This document shows positions 53,792 to 62,336 of a stretch of DNA of 64,000 nucleotides, one piece after another (position 1 is the stretch's first letter; each line of letters opens with the position of its first letter). The stretch is from positions 8,804,001 to 8,868,000 of the forward strand of contig NZ_CP092431.1 of NCBI RefSeq assembly GCF_022385335.1, given 5' to 3'. The position numbers were made by a program, and so were the translations under genes. Below the pieces are notes generated by a model. It did not search any database, had not been told where the DNA came from, and saw nothing but the letters and a program-made list of their open reading frames with translations. This DNA comes from Streptomyces deccanensis. Its GTDB lineage: Bacteria > Actinomycetota > Actinomycetes > Streptomycetales > Streptomycetaceae.

Positions 53792-54548
53792 GCTGCGCCC
53801 GGTCGTGCACCCCCCGGGTGTGAAGGACCGGCGCAGCGGTGAGCACTGGGCCGGCCGGCTCTACATGCGCGAGATCTCGCTGCGGATAGACCGGCACCTG
53901 GTGAACACCCGGGTCACGCCCAACCAGCTGACCTACCTGATGACCGTCTTCGGCGTCCTCGCCGCCCCGGCCCTGCTGGTGCCGGGCATCCCGGGCGCCG
54001 TCCTCGGTGTGCTGATGGTCCAGCTGTACCTGCTGTTCGACTGCGTCGACGGCGAGCTCGCCCGCTGGCGCAAGCAGTACTCGATGACCGGCGTCTACGT
54101 CGACCGGGTCGGCGCCTACCTGTGCGATGCCGCCGTCCTCGTCGGCTTCGGGCTGCGCGCGGCCGACCTGTGGGGCACCGGCCGCATCGACTGGCTGTGG
54201 GCCTTCCTCGGCACGCTGGCCGCGCTCGGCGCGATCCTGATCAAGGCCGAGACGGACCTCGTCGGCGTCGCCCGGCACCAGACGGGCAAGCCGCCGGTCC
54301 AGGAGTCGGCCGCCGAGCCGCGCTCCTCCGGCATGGCGCTGGCCCGCAGGGCCGCCGCCGCCCTGAAGTTCCACCGGCTGATCCTCGGCGTCGAGGCCTC
54401 CCTGCTGATCCTGGCCCTCGCGGTCGTGGACCAGATCCGGGGCGACCTCTTCTTCTCCCGGGTGGGCGTCGCCGTCCTGGCCGGTATCGCGCTGCTCCAG
54501 ACCCTGCTGCACCTGGTGTCGATCCTCGTCTCCAGCAGGCTGAAGTGA
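53769..54548 (+). CDS. CDP-alcohol phosphatidyltransferase family protein (second copy)
   Basis: 259 aa, about six membrane helices. The motif reads DCVDGELAR ... GVYVDRVGA: the last Asp of D-x2-DG-x2-AR-x8-G-x3-D-x3-D is Ala. That Asp is normally the catalytic base, so either this subfamily uses another residue or the enzyme has altered activity. RVTPNQLTYLM is typical of actinobacterial members. It follows the G1P-dehydrogenase-like gene with a 23-base overlap and is coupled to the glycosyltransferase by GTGA. Confidence 0.85.
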   Translation: MPKPSVAELRPVVHPPGVKDRRSGEHWAGRLYMREISLRIDRHLVNTRVTPNQLTYLMTVFGVLAAPALLVPGIPGAVLGVLMVQLYLLFDCVDGELARWRKQYSMTGVYVDRVGAYLCDAAVLVGFGLRAADLWGTGRIDWLWAFLGTLAALGAILIKAETDLVGVARHQTGKPPVQESAAEPRSSGMALARRAAAALKFHRLILGVEASLLILALAVVDQIRGDLFFSRVGVAVLAGIALLQTLLHLVSILVSSRLK

Positions 54549-55429
54549 GCGGCGGCATGAAGGTCGGCGCGGTGATCATCACCATGGGCAACCGCCCCGA
54601 CGAGCTCCGCGCCCTCCTCGACTCGGTCGCCAAGCAGGAGGGCGACCGGGTCGAGGCGGTCGTCGTCGGCAACGGCTCGCCCGTCCCGGACGTCCCCGAG
54701 GGCGTCCGGACGGTCGAGCTGCCCGAGAACCTCGGCATCCCCGGCGGCCGCAACGTCGGCATAGAGGCGTTCGGCCCCAGCGGCCGGGACGTCGACGTCC
54801 TGCTCTTCCTCGACGACGACGGCCTGCTCGCCCACCACGACACCGCCGAACTCTGCCGGCAGGCCTTCGAGGCCGACCCGAGGCTCGGCATAGTCAGCTT
54901 CCGCATAGCCGACCCCGACAACGGCGAGACCCAGCGCCGGCACGTGCCCCGGCTGCGGGCCTCCGACCCGATGCGCTCCTCCCGGGTCACCACCTTCCTC
55001 GGCGGCGCCAACGCCGTCCGCACCCAGGTCTTCGCCGAAGTCGGCGGTCTCCCGGACGAATTCTTCTACGCGCACGAGGAAACCGACCTGGCATGGCGGG
55101 CCCTCGACGCGGGCTGGATGATCGACTACCGGTCCGACATGGTGCTGTACCACCCCACGACCGCGCCCTCCCGGCACGCGGTCTACCACCGCATGGTCGC
55201 GCGCAACCGCGTCTGGCTCGCCCGCCGCAACCTCCCGGCCCCGCTCGTCCCGGTCTACCTGGGCGTCTGGCTGCTGCTGACGCTTCTCCGCAAGCCGTCC
55301 GGACCGGCGCTGAAGGCCTGGTTCGGCGGCTTCAAGGAGGGCTGGACGAGCACCTGCGGTCTCCGCCGGCCCATGAAGTGGCGTACGGTGTGGCGGCTGA
55401 CCCGGCTGGGACGGCCTCCCGTCATCTGA
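54545..55429 (+). CDS. GT2-family glycosyltransferase
   Basis: 294 aa GT-A fold: AVIITMGNRPDELRALLDSV, PENLGIPGGRNVGIE, metal-binding LFLDDDG, and acceptor motif FYAHEETDLAWRALDAGW. Resembles rhamnosyl- or galactofuranosyl-type transferases acting on lipid-linked or surface glycans. Starts at GTG 54545 (overlap with the upstream stop) or ATG 54557. A C-terminal hydrophobic segment (VYLGVWLLLTLL) suggests membrane attachment. Confidence 0.87.
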   Translation: MSGGMKVGAVIITMGNRPDELRALLDSVAKQEGDRVEAVVVGNGSPVPDVPEGVRTVELPENLGIPGGRNVGIEAFGPSGRDVDVLLFLDDDGLLAHHDTAELCRQAFEADPRLGIVSFRIADPDNGETQRRHVPRLRASDPMRSSRVTTFLGGANAVRTQVFAEVGGLPDEFFYAHEETDLAWRALDAGWMIDYRSDMVLYHPTTAPSRHAVYHRMVARNRVWLARRNLPAPLVPVYLGVWLLLTLLRKPSGPALKAWFGGFKEGWTSTCGLRRPMKWRTVWRLTRLGRPPVI

Positions 55430-55524
55430 CAAGCTCGAAATCTGAGAGCATTCGGCCGTACCCGGTCCAGGTTTCCGCCTCGGCCCGACCAGGCTGCGCA
55501 CTTTGAGGACGAAAGTTTCCATTT

Positions 55525-56454
55525 GTGAGTGAGACAACGCATGACGGCAGGGTTGTGGTGAGCGACCGTCCGTCGCCCGACGACGGGCTCTCCGCGACGG
55601 AACTGGCCGCCAAGTACGGGCTCGCCGTGAGCGGCGCCCGGCCCGGACTCGTGGAGTACGTCCGCCAGATGTGGGGGCGGCGCCACTTCATCCTCGCCTT
55701 CTCCCAGGCGAAGCTCACCGCGCAGTACAGCCAGGCCAAGCTCGGCCAGCTGTGGCAGGTGGCCACCCCGCTGCTCAACGCGCTGGTGTACTTCCTGATC
55801 TTCGGCCTGATCCTCAACGCCGACCGGGGCATGTCGCGCGAGGTCTACATCCCGTTCCTGGTCACGGGTGTCTTCGTGTTCACCTTCACGCAGAGCTCGG
55901 TGATGGCCGGCGTCCGCGCGATCTCCGGCAACCTGGGCCTCGTGCGCGCCCTGCACTTCCCGCGCGCCTCGCTGCCCATCTCCTTCGCGCTCCAGCAGCT
56001 CCAGCAGCTGATGTTCTCGATGATCGTGCTGTTCTGCGTCGCGGTCGGCTTCGGCAGCTATCCGCGTCTGTCCTGGCTGCTGATCATCCCGGTGCTGGTG
56101 CTGCAGTTCCTCTTCAACACCGGCCTCGCCCTGATCATGGCCCGCATGGGCGCGAAGACCCCGGACCTCGCGCAGCTGATGCCGTTCGTGATGCGGACCT
56201 GGATGTACGCCTCCGGCGTCATGTTCTCCATCCCGGTCATGCTCGCCGACCACCCCAAGTGGATCGCCGACGTCCTCCAGTGGAACCCGGCGGCGATCTA
56301 CATGGACCTGATGCGCTTCGCGCTGATCGACGGCTACGGCTCCGAGAACCTGCCCCCGCACGTGTGGGCGGTCGCCGGCGGCTGGGCCGTGCTGATCGCG
56401 CTCGGCGGCTTCGTGTACTTCTGGAAGGCGGAGGAGAGGTACGGCCGTGGCTGA
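55525..56454 (+). CDS. ABC-2 type polysaccharide/polyol-phosphate exporter permease (TagG-like)
   Basis: 309 aa. A cytoplasmic N-terminus of about 65 residues leads to six membrane helices (NALVYFLIFGLIL; FLVTGVFVFTFTQSSVMAGV and others). SQAKLGQLWQVATPLLNAL is the ABC2_membrane entrance helix of TagG, Wzm and RfbD permeases. It moves lipid-linked glycopolymers across the membrane together with the ATPase encoded next, whose start overlaps it by 8 bases. The GTG at 55525 follows GAAAGTTTCC. Confidence 0.9.
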   Translation: MSETTHDGRVVVSDRPSPDDGLSATELAAKYGLAVSGARPGLVEYVRQMWGRRHFILAFSQAKLTAQYSQAKLGQLWQVATPLLNALVYFLIFGLILNADRGMSREVYIPFLVTGVFVFTFTQSSVMAGVRAISGNLGLVRALHFPRASLPISFALQQLQQLMFSMIVLFCVAVGFGSYPRLSWLLIIPVLVLQFLFNTGLALIMARMGAKTPDLAQLMPFVMRTWMYASGVMFSIPVMLADHPKWIADVLQWNPAAIYMDLMRFALIDGYGSENLPPHVWAVAGGWAVLIALGGFVYFWKAEERYGRG

Positions 56455-57214
56455 GTCACTCATCCCCACCGTCATCGCGGACGAGTTGCACATCGTCTAC
56501 CGCGTCAACGGCGCCAAGACCGGCAAGGGCAGCGCGACCGCCGCCCTCAGCCGCATCCTCAAGCGCGGCGAGGAGCGGGGCGTCCGCAAGGTGCACGCCG
56601 TCAAGGGCGTCTCCTTCGTCGCCTACCGGGGTGAGGCCATCGGCCTCATCGGCTCCAACGGCTCCGGCAAGTCCACCCTGCTGCGGGCGATCGCCGGTCT
56701 GCTGCCGGCGGAGAAGGGCAAGGTCTACACCGACGGCCAGCCCTCGCTGCTCGGCGTCAACGCCGCCCTGATGAACGACCTCACGGGCGAGCGCAACGTC
56801 ATATTGGGCGGCCTGGCGATGGGCATGTCCCGCGACCAGATCAAGGAGCGCTACCAGGGGATCGTCGACTTCTCCGGCATCAACGAGAAGGGCGACTTCA
56901 TCACCCTGCCGATGCGCACCTACTCCTCCGGCATGGCGGCCCGGCTGCGCTTCTCCATCGCGGCCGCGAAGGACCACGACGTGCTGATGATCGACGAGGC
57001 CCTCGCCACCGGCGACCGCGCCTTCCAGAAGCGCTCCGAGGCCCGCATCCGCGAACTGCGCAAGGAGGCCGGCACGGTCTTCCTGGTCAGCCACAACAAC
57101 AAGTCCATCCGCGACACCTGCGACCGCGTCCTGTGGTTGGAACGCGGCGAACTCCGCATGGACGGCCCGACCGACGAGGTGCTCAAGGAATACGAGAAGT
57201 TCACGGGCAAGTAG
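56447..57214 (+). CDS. ABC-2 exporter ATP-binding protein (TagH-like)
   Basis: 255 aa. Walker A GSNGSGKST, the polysaccharide-exporter signature YSSGMAARLRFSIA, Walker B VLMIDEALATGD and H-loop LVSHNNKSI. Its length and lack of a C-terminal extension show there is no Wzt-type glycan-binding domain, as in TagH. Partner of the permease upstream. It closes the cluster 11 bases before a strong terminator. Confidence 0.92.
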   Translation: MAESLIPTVIADELHIVYRVNGAKTGKGSATAALSRILKRGEERGVRKVHAVKGVSFVAYRGEAIGLIGSNGSGKSTLLRAIAGLLPAEKGKVYTDGQPSLLGVNAALMNDLTGERNVILGGLAMGMSRDQIKERYQGIVDFSGINEKGDFITLPMRTYSSGMAARLRFSIAAAKDHDVLMIDEALATGDRAFQKRSEARIRELRKEAGTVFLVSHNNKSIRDTCDRVLWLERGELRMDGPTDEVLKEYEKFTGK

Positions 57215-57225
57215 CCCCGCACGAC

Positions 57226-57260
57226 CCGGGCCCCGCCGGAACTGCTCCGGCGGGGCCCGG
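57226..57260 (+). terminator. Strong terminator of the cluster
   Basis: A perfect 15-bp stem, CCGGGCCCCGCCGGA with TCCGGCGGGGCCCGG, around ACTGC, 11 bases after the exporter ATPase stop. Confidence 0.9.
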
Positions 57261-57581
57261 CGTCTGCAAGGGATACCGGGGGAGGCGCTCGTCCGGCACA
57301 CCGGGGACGGCATCCGCAAAGGAAACGCCAACTTCGGCAAGGAAGCGTCAACTCCGGCCGCCCATAGGAATCTTGGGGGCAATCGGTGCGTTCTTGTGAT
57401 GTGCAGGACACCCCCACGGAGCATGGTGCGTTGTAGAACGTAAGCTGTACCGGTGCCGAATCGCGGCAAGTAGGTCCATAATGCGCGACACCCGGCATCA
57501 GCCGCAGACGCCGCCCACCGGGCGGCGTGTCCGAAATAGTGGGTATTGGGTCGGCAGTGTAGAACGGGAGATGTGACGGCC
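57261..57581 (+). promoter_or_regulatory. Promoter and leader region of the hopanoid operon
   Basis: About 320 bases without a convincing long ORF. It contains a CATAAT -10-like element near 57477 and, in the would-be leader, a perfect hairpin CGCCGCCC-ACC-GGGCGGCG (57509-57527). Two GGTGCGTT copies lie further upstream. No regulator site could be named. Confidence 0.45.
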
Positions 57582-57647
57582 ATGGCTACGGAGACTCCCC
57601 AGCGCAACCACGCTTCTGCCGTTCCCGCGCCGGGTGACGAGCGGTGA
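57582..57647 (+). CDS. Candidate 21-codon leader ORF upstream of hpnC
   Basis: ATG at 57582 reads MATETPQRNHASAVPAPGDE then R and TGA at 57645-57647, which overlaps the GTG start of hpnC (GTGA). GGGAG lies 11 bases upstream. The overlap suggests translational coupling of hpnC to this small frame, or that hpnC translation is gated by it. It may equally be chance. Confidence 0.4.
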   Translation: MATETPQRNHASAVPAPGDER

Positions 57648-58546
57648 CCGAAACCGGGACGGCGCGCACCGCGGACCCGGAGCGCGACACCCTCGACAAG
57701 GCCGGGGCCGAGAACTTTCCCGTCGCCCCGTTCTTCCTGCCCAGGGCCTGGCGCGACGACCTCATGGCCGTCTACGGCTTCGCCCGCCTCGTCGACGACA
57801 TCGGCGACGGCGACCTCGCCCCCGGCGGCGCCGACGCCCGCCTCCTGGGCCTCGCCCCGCAGGACGCCGACGACCGGCTGCTCCTCCTGGACGCCTTCGA
57901 GGCCGACCTCGGCAAGGTCTTCGACGGCACCCCGAACCACCCCCTGCTGCGCAGGCTGCGGCACACCGTCCGCCGCCGCTCCCTCGCCCCCGAGCCGTTC
58001 CTCGCGCTGATCGCCGCCAACCGCCAGGACCAGCTGGTCAAGCGGTACGAGACCTACGACGACCTGCTCGCCTACTGCGCGCTGTCCGCCAACCCCGTCG
58101 GCCGGCTGGTCCTCGCCGTCACCGGAGCGACCACCCCCGAGCGGGTCCGGCACTCGGACGCGATCTGCACCGCGCTGCAGATCGTCGAACACCTCCAGGA
58201 CGTCGCCGAGGACCTGCGCCGCGACCGGGTCTATCTGCCCGCCGCGGACCTGAAGCGCTTCCACGTCCAGGAGACGGACCTCGCCGCGCCCACCGCGGGC
58301 GCGTCGGTGCGCGCGCTGATCGCGTACGAGGCGGAACGCGCCGGAGCCCTCCTCGACGAGGGCGCCCCCCTCGTGGGCAGCGTCCACGGCAGGCTGAGGC
58401 TGCTCCTCGCCGGGTTCGTGGCGGGCGGAAGGGCGGCCGTCCACGCGATCGCCGCCGCCGAGTTCGACGTACTTCCCGGCCCGCCCAAGCCCGGCAAGCT
58501 CCGGCTGCTGCGCGAGGTGGGCGCGACCCTGCGAGGAGAGGGGTGA
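57644..58546 (+). CDS. hpnC: Hydroxysqualene synthase-type protein HpnC
   Basis: 300 aa squalene/phytoene synthase family. The two Asp-rich motifs are ARLVDDIGD and AEDLRRDRVYLP; AENFPVAPFFLP is the HpnC opening. In the three-enzyme bacterial route HpnD makes presqualene diphosphate, HpnC converts it to hydroxysqualene and HpnE reduces that to squalene. The GTG start overlaps a small upstream frame, and its stop overlaps the hpnD start (GTGA). Confidence 0.92.
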   Translation: MTETGTARTADPERDTLDKAGAENFPVAPFFLPRAWRDDLMAVYGFARLVDDIGDGDLAPGGADARLLGLAPQDADDRLLLLDAFEADLGKVFDGTPNHPLLRRLRHTVRRRSLAPEPFLALIAANRQDQLVKRYETYDDLLAYCALSANPVGRLVLAVTGATTPERVRHSDAICTALQIVEHLQDVAEDLRRDRVYLPAADLKRFHVQETDLAAPTAGASVRALIAYEAERAGALLDEGAPLVGSVHGRLRLLLAGFVAGGRAAVHAIAAAEFDVLPGPPKPGKLRLLREVGATLRGEG

Positions 58547-59493
58547 TCCGGACCGTGGAGTCGGAACCACACGTGTCCGCGCCGGTACTCGCCGCCTACA
58601 GCTACTGCGAGGCCGTCACCGGACAGCAGGCCCGCAACTTCGCCTACGGCATCAGGCTGCTGCCGACGCCCAAGCGCCGCGCGATGTCCGCGCTGTACGC
58701 GCTCTCCCGACGGGTCGACGACATCGGTGACGGCGCCCTCGCGATCGAGGTCAAGGCGGCCCGCCTGGAGGAGACCAGAGCACTGCTGACCCGCGTCAGG
58801 GACGGCTCGGTCGACGAGGACGACACCGACCCCGTCGCCGTCGCCCTCGCCCACGCGGCGGCCGCCTTCCCGATCCCGCTCGACGCCCTCGACGAACTCA
58901 TCGACGGCGTCCTCATGGACGTACAAGGCGAGCACTATGAGACCTGGGACGACCTGAAGGTCTACTGCCGCTGTGTCGCCGGAGCCATCGGGCGGCTCTC
59001 GCTCGGTGTCTTCGGCACGGAACCCGGGGCGCGCGGTGCGGAACGCGCGCCCGAGTACGCCGACACCCTCGGACTCGCGCTCCAACTCACCAACATCCTC
59101 AGGGACGTTCGCGAGGACGCGGAGGGCGGGCGCACCTATCTGCCGTCCGACGACCTCGCCAAGTTCGGCTGCTCGGCGGGGTTCGCCGGGCCGCTGCCAC
59201 CCGCCGACTCCGACTTCGCGGGTCTGGTGCACTTCGAGGTGCGCCGGGCCCGCGCCCTGTTCGCCGAGGGGTACCGGCTGCTGCCGATGCTCGACCGCCG
59301 CAGCGGCGCCTGTGTCGCCGCCATGGCAGGCATCTACCGCCGGTTGCTCGACCGCATCGAGCGCGAGCCGGAGGCCGTGCTGCGCGGGCGCGTCTCACTG
59401 CCCGGCAGGGAGAAGGCCTACGTCGCCGTGCGCGGCCTCTCCGGTCTGGACGCCCGCCATGTGTCACGCCGTACCGTCAGGAGGCGCGTGTGA
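58543..59493 (+). CDS. hpnD: Presqualene diphosphate synthase HpnD
   Basis: 316 aa. Asp-rich motifs SRRVDDIGDG and NILRDVREDAEGGRTYLP, with RNFAYGIRLLP and YCRCVAGAIGRLS, identify the HpnD branch. It condenses two farnesyl diphosphates. The GTG at 58543 overlaps the hpnC stop; GTG 58555 is an alternative. About 136 bases separate it from hpnE. Confidence 0.92.
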   Translation: MIRTVESEPHVSAPVLAAYSYCEAVTGQQARNFAYGIRLLPTPKRRAMSALYALSRRVDDIGDGALAIEVKAARLEETRALLTRVRDGSVDEDDTDPVAVALAHAAAAFPIPLDALDELIDGVLMDVQGEHYETWDDLKVYCRCVAGAIGRLSLGVFGTEPGARGAERAPEYADTLGLALQLTNILRDVREDAEGGRTYLPSDDLAKFGCSAGFAGPLPPADSDFAGLVHFEVRRARALFAEGYRLLPMLDRRSGACVAAMAGIYRRLLDRIEREPEAVLRGRVSLPGREKAYVAVRGLSGLDARHVSRRTVRRRV

Positions 59494-59629
59494 GGGACAA
59501 TACGGCCCAAGGCGAACCCATCGGCGAAAAGTGGTACGCAACCCTCCGCACCGACAGCGCGTCCCAGGATGCGACGGCCCGCCGCGCACCGCTCCGGCAC
59601 CCCGGCGGACCGGCAGGGGAGGGTGCACG

Positions 59630-61057
59630 ATGACCGACGGCGCACAGTCCGAGGAACCCCGGGACGCGGACCGCGAGGGCCGGCCCCGGAGCACGGCCGT
59701 GGTGGTCGGCGGAGGGCTCGCGGGCATCACCGCCGCGCTCTCGCTCGCCGACGCGGGCGTACAGGTCACCCTCCTGGAGGGGCGGCCCCGCCTCGGCGGT
59801 CTCGCCTTCTCCTTCCAGCGCGGCGACCTGACCGTCGACAACGGACAGCATGTTTACCTGCGGTGCTGCACCGCCTACCGCTGGTTCCTCGACCGGGTCG
59901 ACGCGACCGCGCTCGCGCCCCTGCAGGACCGTCTCGACGTGCCGGTCCTCGACGCCGACGGGCGGCCGGGCAGGCGGCTCGGCAGACTGCGGCGCGACGC
60001 GCTGCCCGTACCGCTGCACCTGGGACGCAGCCTCGCCACGTACACCCATCTCTCGCTCGCCGAGCGCGCGAAGGTGGGGCGGGCCGCGCTGGCACTCAAG
60101 GCGCTCGACCTCGACGATCCCGCGCTGGACGAACGGGACTTCGGCGGCTGGCTGGCCGCGCACGGGCAGTCGGCGCGGGCCGTCGAGGCGCTGTGGGACC
60201 TCGTGGGGGTCGCCACCCTCAACGCGGTCGCCGGCGACGCGTCCCTCGCGCTCGCCGCGATGGTGTTCAAGACGGGACTGCTGTCCGAGCCGGGCGCCGC
60301 CGACATCGGCTGGGCCCGGGTCCCGCTCGGTGAACTGCACGACCGGCAGGCCCGCAAGGCGCTCGACTCGGCGGGCGTCCGTACCGTGCTCCGCGCCCGC
60401 GCCACCTCCGTCTCCCGTACGGAGAACGGCGGTTGGCGGGTCGAGGTGCCCGGCGAGACCCTCGACGTGGACGCGGTCGTGCTCGCCGTGCCCCAGCGCG
60501 AGACGCACGACCTGCTGCCCGAGCAAGCCCTCGACGAGCCCGGACGGCTGCTGGAGATCGGCACCGCGCCGATCCTCAACGTCCACGTGGTGTACGACCG
60601 GAAGGTGCTCGGCAAGCCCTTCTTCGCGGCGCTCGGCACGCCCGTGCAGTGGGTCTTCGACCGGACCGAGGCCTCGGGCCTGCGCGACGGCCAGTACCTG
60701 GCGCTGTCGCAGTCGGCCGCGCGGAGCGAGATCGACGCACCGGTCAACGTCCTGCGCGAGCGGTATCTGCCCGAGCTGGAACGGCTGTTGCCCGGCGCGC
60801 GCGGCGCCGAGGTGAAGGACTTCTTCGTGACCCGGGAGCGCACCGCGACGTTCGCTCCCACCCCCGGCGTCGGACGGCTCAGGCCCGGCGCCCGCACCAA
60901 GGCACCCGGCCTGTACCTGGCCGGAGCGTGGACCGCCACCGGGTGGCCCGCGACCATGGAGAGTGCGGTCCGCAGCGGCATCGGCGCGGCGGACGCCGCC
61001 CTCGCCGCGCTGGGCCGCCCCCGCGAACACCTCTTCCGCTTTGAGGAGGCGGCGTGA
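59630..61057 (+). CDS. hpnE: Hydroxysqualene dehydroxylase HpnE
   Basis: 475 aa FAD amine-oxidase-type protein: VVVGGGLAGITAALSLADAG, the LLEGRPRLGG second FAD motif, VDNGQHVYLRCC and C-terminal GLYLAGAWTATGWPATMESAVRSG (in parts). It uses FAD to remove the hydroxyl of hydroxysqualene, yielding squalene. The ATG at 59630 has GGGGAGGG 6 bases upstream. The stop overlaps the next gene's GTG (GTGA). Confidence 0.92.
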   Translation: MTDGAQSEEPRDADREGRPRSTAVVVGGGLAGITAALSLADAGVQVTLLEGRPRLGGLAFSFQRGDLTVDNGQHVYLRCCTAYRWFLDRVDATALAPLQDRLDVPVLDADGRPGRRLGRLRRDALPVPLHLGRSLATYTHLSLAERAKVGRAALALKALDLDDPALDERDFGGWLAAHGQSARAVEALWDLVGVATLNAVAGDASLALAAMVFKTGLLSEPGAADIGWARVPLGELHDRQARKALDSAGVRTVLRARATSVSRTENGGWRVEVPGETLDVDAVVLAVPQRETHDLLPEQALDEPGRLLEIGTAPILNVHVVYDRKVLGKPFFAALGTPVQWVFDRTEASGLRDGQYLALSQSAARSEIDAPVNVLRERYLPELERLLPGARGAEVKDFFVTRERTATFAPTPGVGRLRPGARTKAPGLYLAGAWTATGWPATMESAVRSGIGAADAALAALGRPREHLFRFEEAA

Positions 61058-62199
61058 CGCTCGAAGCGCACCTGACCGGATCCCGCACTCTCGGTACCAC
61101 GAACACATCGACATCTGGAGAGACTGTGCCCACTGTGCCCCCGGCCGTGACGGCCGCCGCGAGGACCGCGGTGGACGTGACCGCGCTCCTGGAGCGCGGG
61201 CGGACCCTGGCCACCCCCGTGCTGCGGGCGGCCGTCGACCGGCTGGCGCCCCCCATGGACACCGTCGCCGCCTACCACTTCGGCTGGATCGACGCTCACG
61301 GCAACCCGGCGGACGGCGACGGCGGCAAGGCCGTACGCCCCGCGCTCGCCGTCATGTCCGCCGAGGTCACCGGCGCCGCGCCCGAGGTCGGTATCCCCGG
61401 CGCGGTCGCCGTGGAGCTGGTGCACAACTTCTCGCTGCTGCACGACGACCTGATGGACGGCGACGAACAGCGCCGCCACCGCGACACCGTGTGGAAGGTG
61501 CACGGCCCCGCCCAGGCCATCCTCGTCGGCGACGCCCTGATGGTCCTCGCCAACGAGATCCTCCTCGAACTCGGCACCGCCGAGGCGGCCCGCGCCACCC
61601 GCCGCGTCACCACGGCGACCCGTGCCCTCATCGACGGACAGGCCCAGGACATCTCCTACGAGCACCGCGAGCGGGTCACCGTCGAGGAGTGCCTGGAGAT
61701 GGAGGGCAACAAGACCGGCGCCCTGCTCGCCTGCGCCTGCTCCATCGGCGCGGTCCTCGGCGGCGCCGACGACCGCACCGCCGACACGCTGGAGAGGTAC
61801 GGCTACCACCTCGGCCTCGCCTTCCAGGCCGTGGACGACCTGCTGGGCATCTGGGGCGACCCGGTCTCCACCGGCAAGCAGACCTGGAGCGACCTGCGCC
61901 AGCGCAAGAAGTCCCTGCCGGTCGTGGCCGCGCTCGCGGCCGGCGGCCCGGCCTCCGAACAACTGGGCGAACTCCTCGCCGCCGACGCCAAGGCCAGCGA
62001 CTTCGAGAACTTCTCCGAGGAGGAGTTCGCCGCGCGCGCCGCCCTCATCGAGGAGGCGGGCGGCCGTGAGTGGGCCGTCGAGGAGGCCCGCCGCCAGCAC
62101 GCGATCGCCATCGAGGCACTGGACTCGATCCGGATGCCCGAGCGGGTCCGGGAGGAGTTCGCGGCGCTCGCGGACTTCGTCGTCGTACGGAAGAGATGA
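61054..62199 (+). CDS. Polyprenyl diphosphate synthase (farnesyl/geranylgeranyl type)
   Basis: 381 aa from GTG 61054, or 357 from GTG 61126, which has GGAGA upstream and better fits the family. First Asp-rich motif LLHDDLMDGDEQRR and second FQAVDDLLGIWGD, with KAVRPALAV (the isoprenyl-binding KxxRP). Chain length is not clear from the sequence. In hopanoid operons this enzyme is thought to supply farnesyl diphosphate to HpnD. It overlaps hpnE by GTGA. Confidence 0.9.
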   Translation: MTLEAHLTGSRTLGTTNTSTSGETVPTVPPAVTAAARTAVDVTALLERGRTLATPVLRAAVDRLAPPMDTVAAYHFGWIDAHGNPADGDGGKAVRPALAVMSAEVTGAAPEVGIPGAVAVELVHNFSLLHDDLMDGDEQRRHRDTVWKVHGPAQAILVGDALMVLANEILLELGTAEAARATRRVTTATRALIDGQAQDISYEHRERVTVEECLEMEGNKTGALLACACSIGAVLGGADDRTADTLERYGYHLGLAFQAVDDLLGIWGDPVSTGKQTWSDLRQRKKSLPVVAALAAGGPASEQLGELLAADAKASDFENFSEEEFAARAALIEEAGGREWAVEEARRQHAIAIEALDSIRMPERVREEFAALADFVVVRKR

Positions 62200-62336
62200 G
62201 CACCATCCCCCAGGAGCCGACCGTCATCGGTCGAATAGCCCTCGCGTAGTCGCCGGCCGGTGCCCGTCACCGGAGACGCACCGGCCGACGGCTGACCCAC
62301 CGCAGAGAGATCCGTCCACTGCACGAAGGGGAAGCC

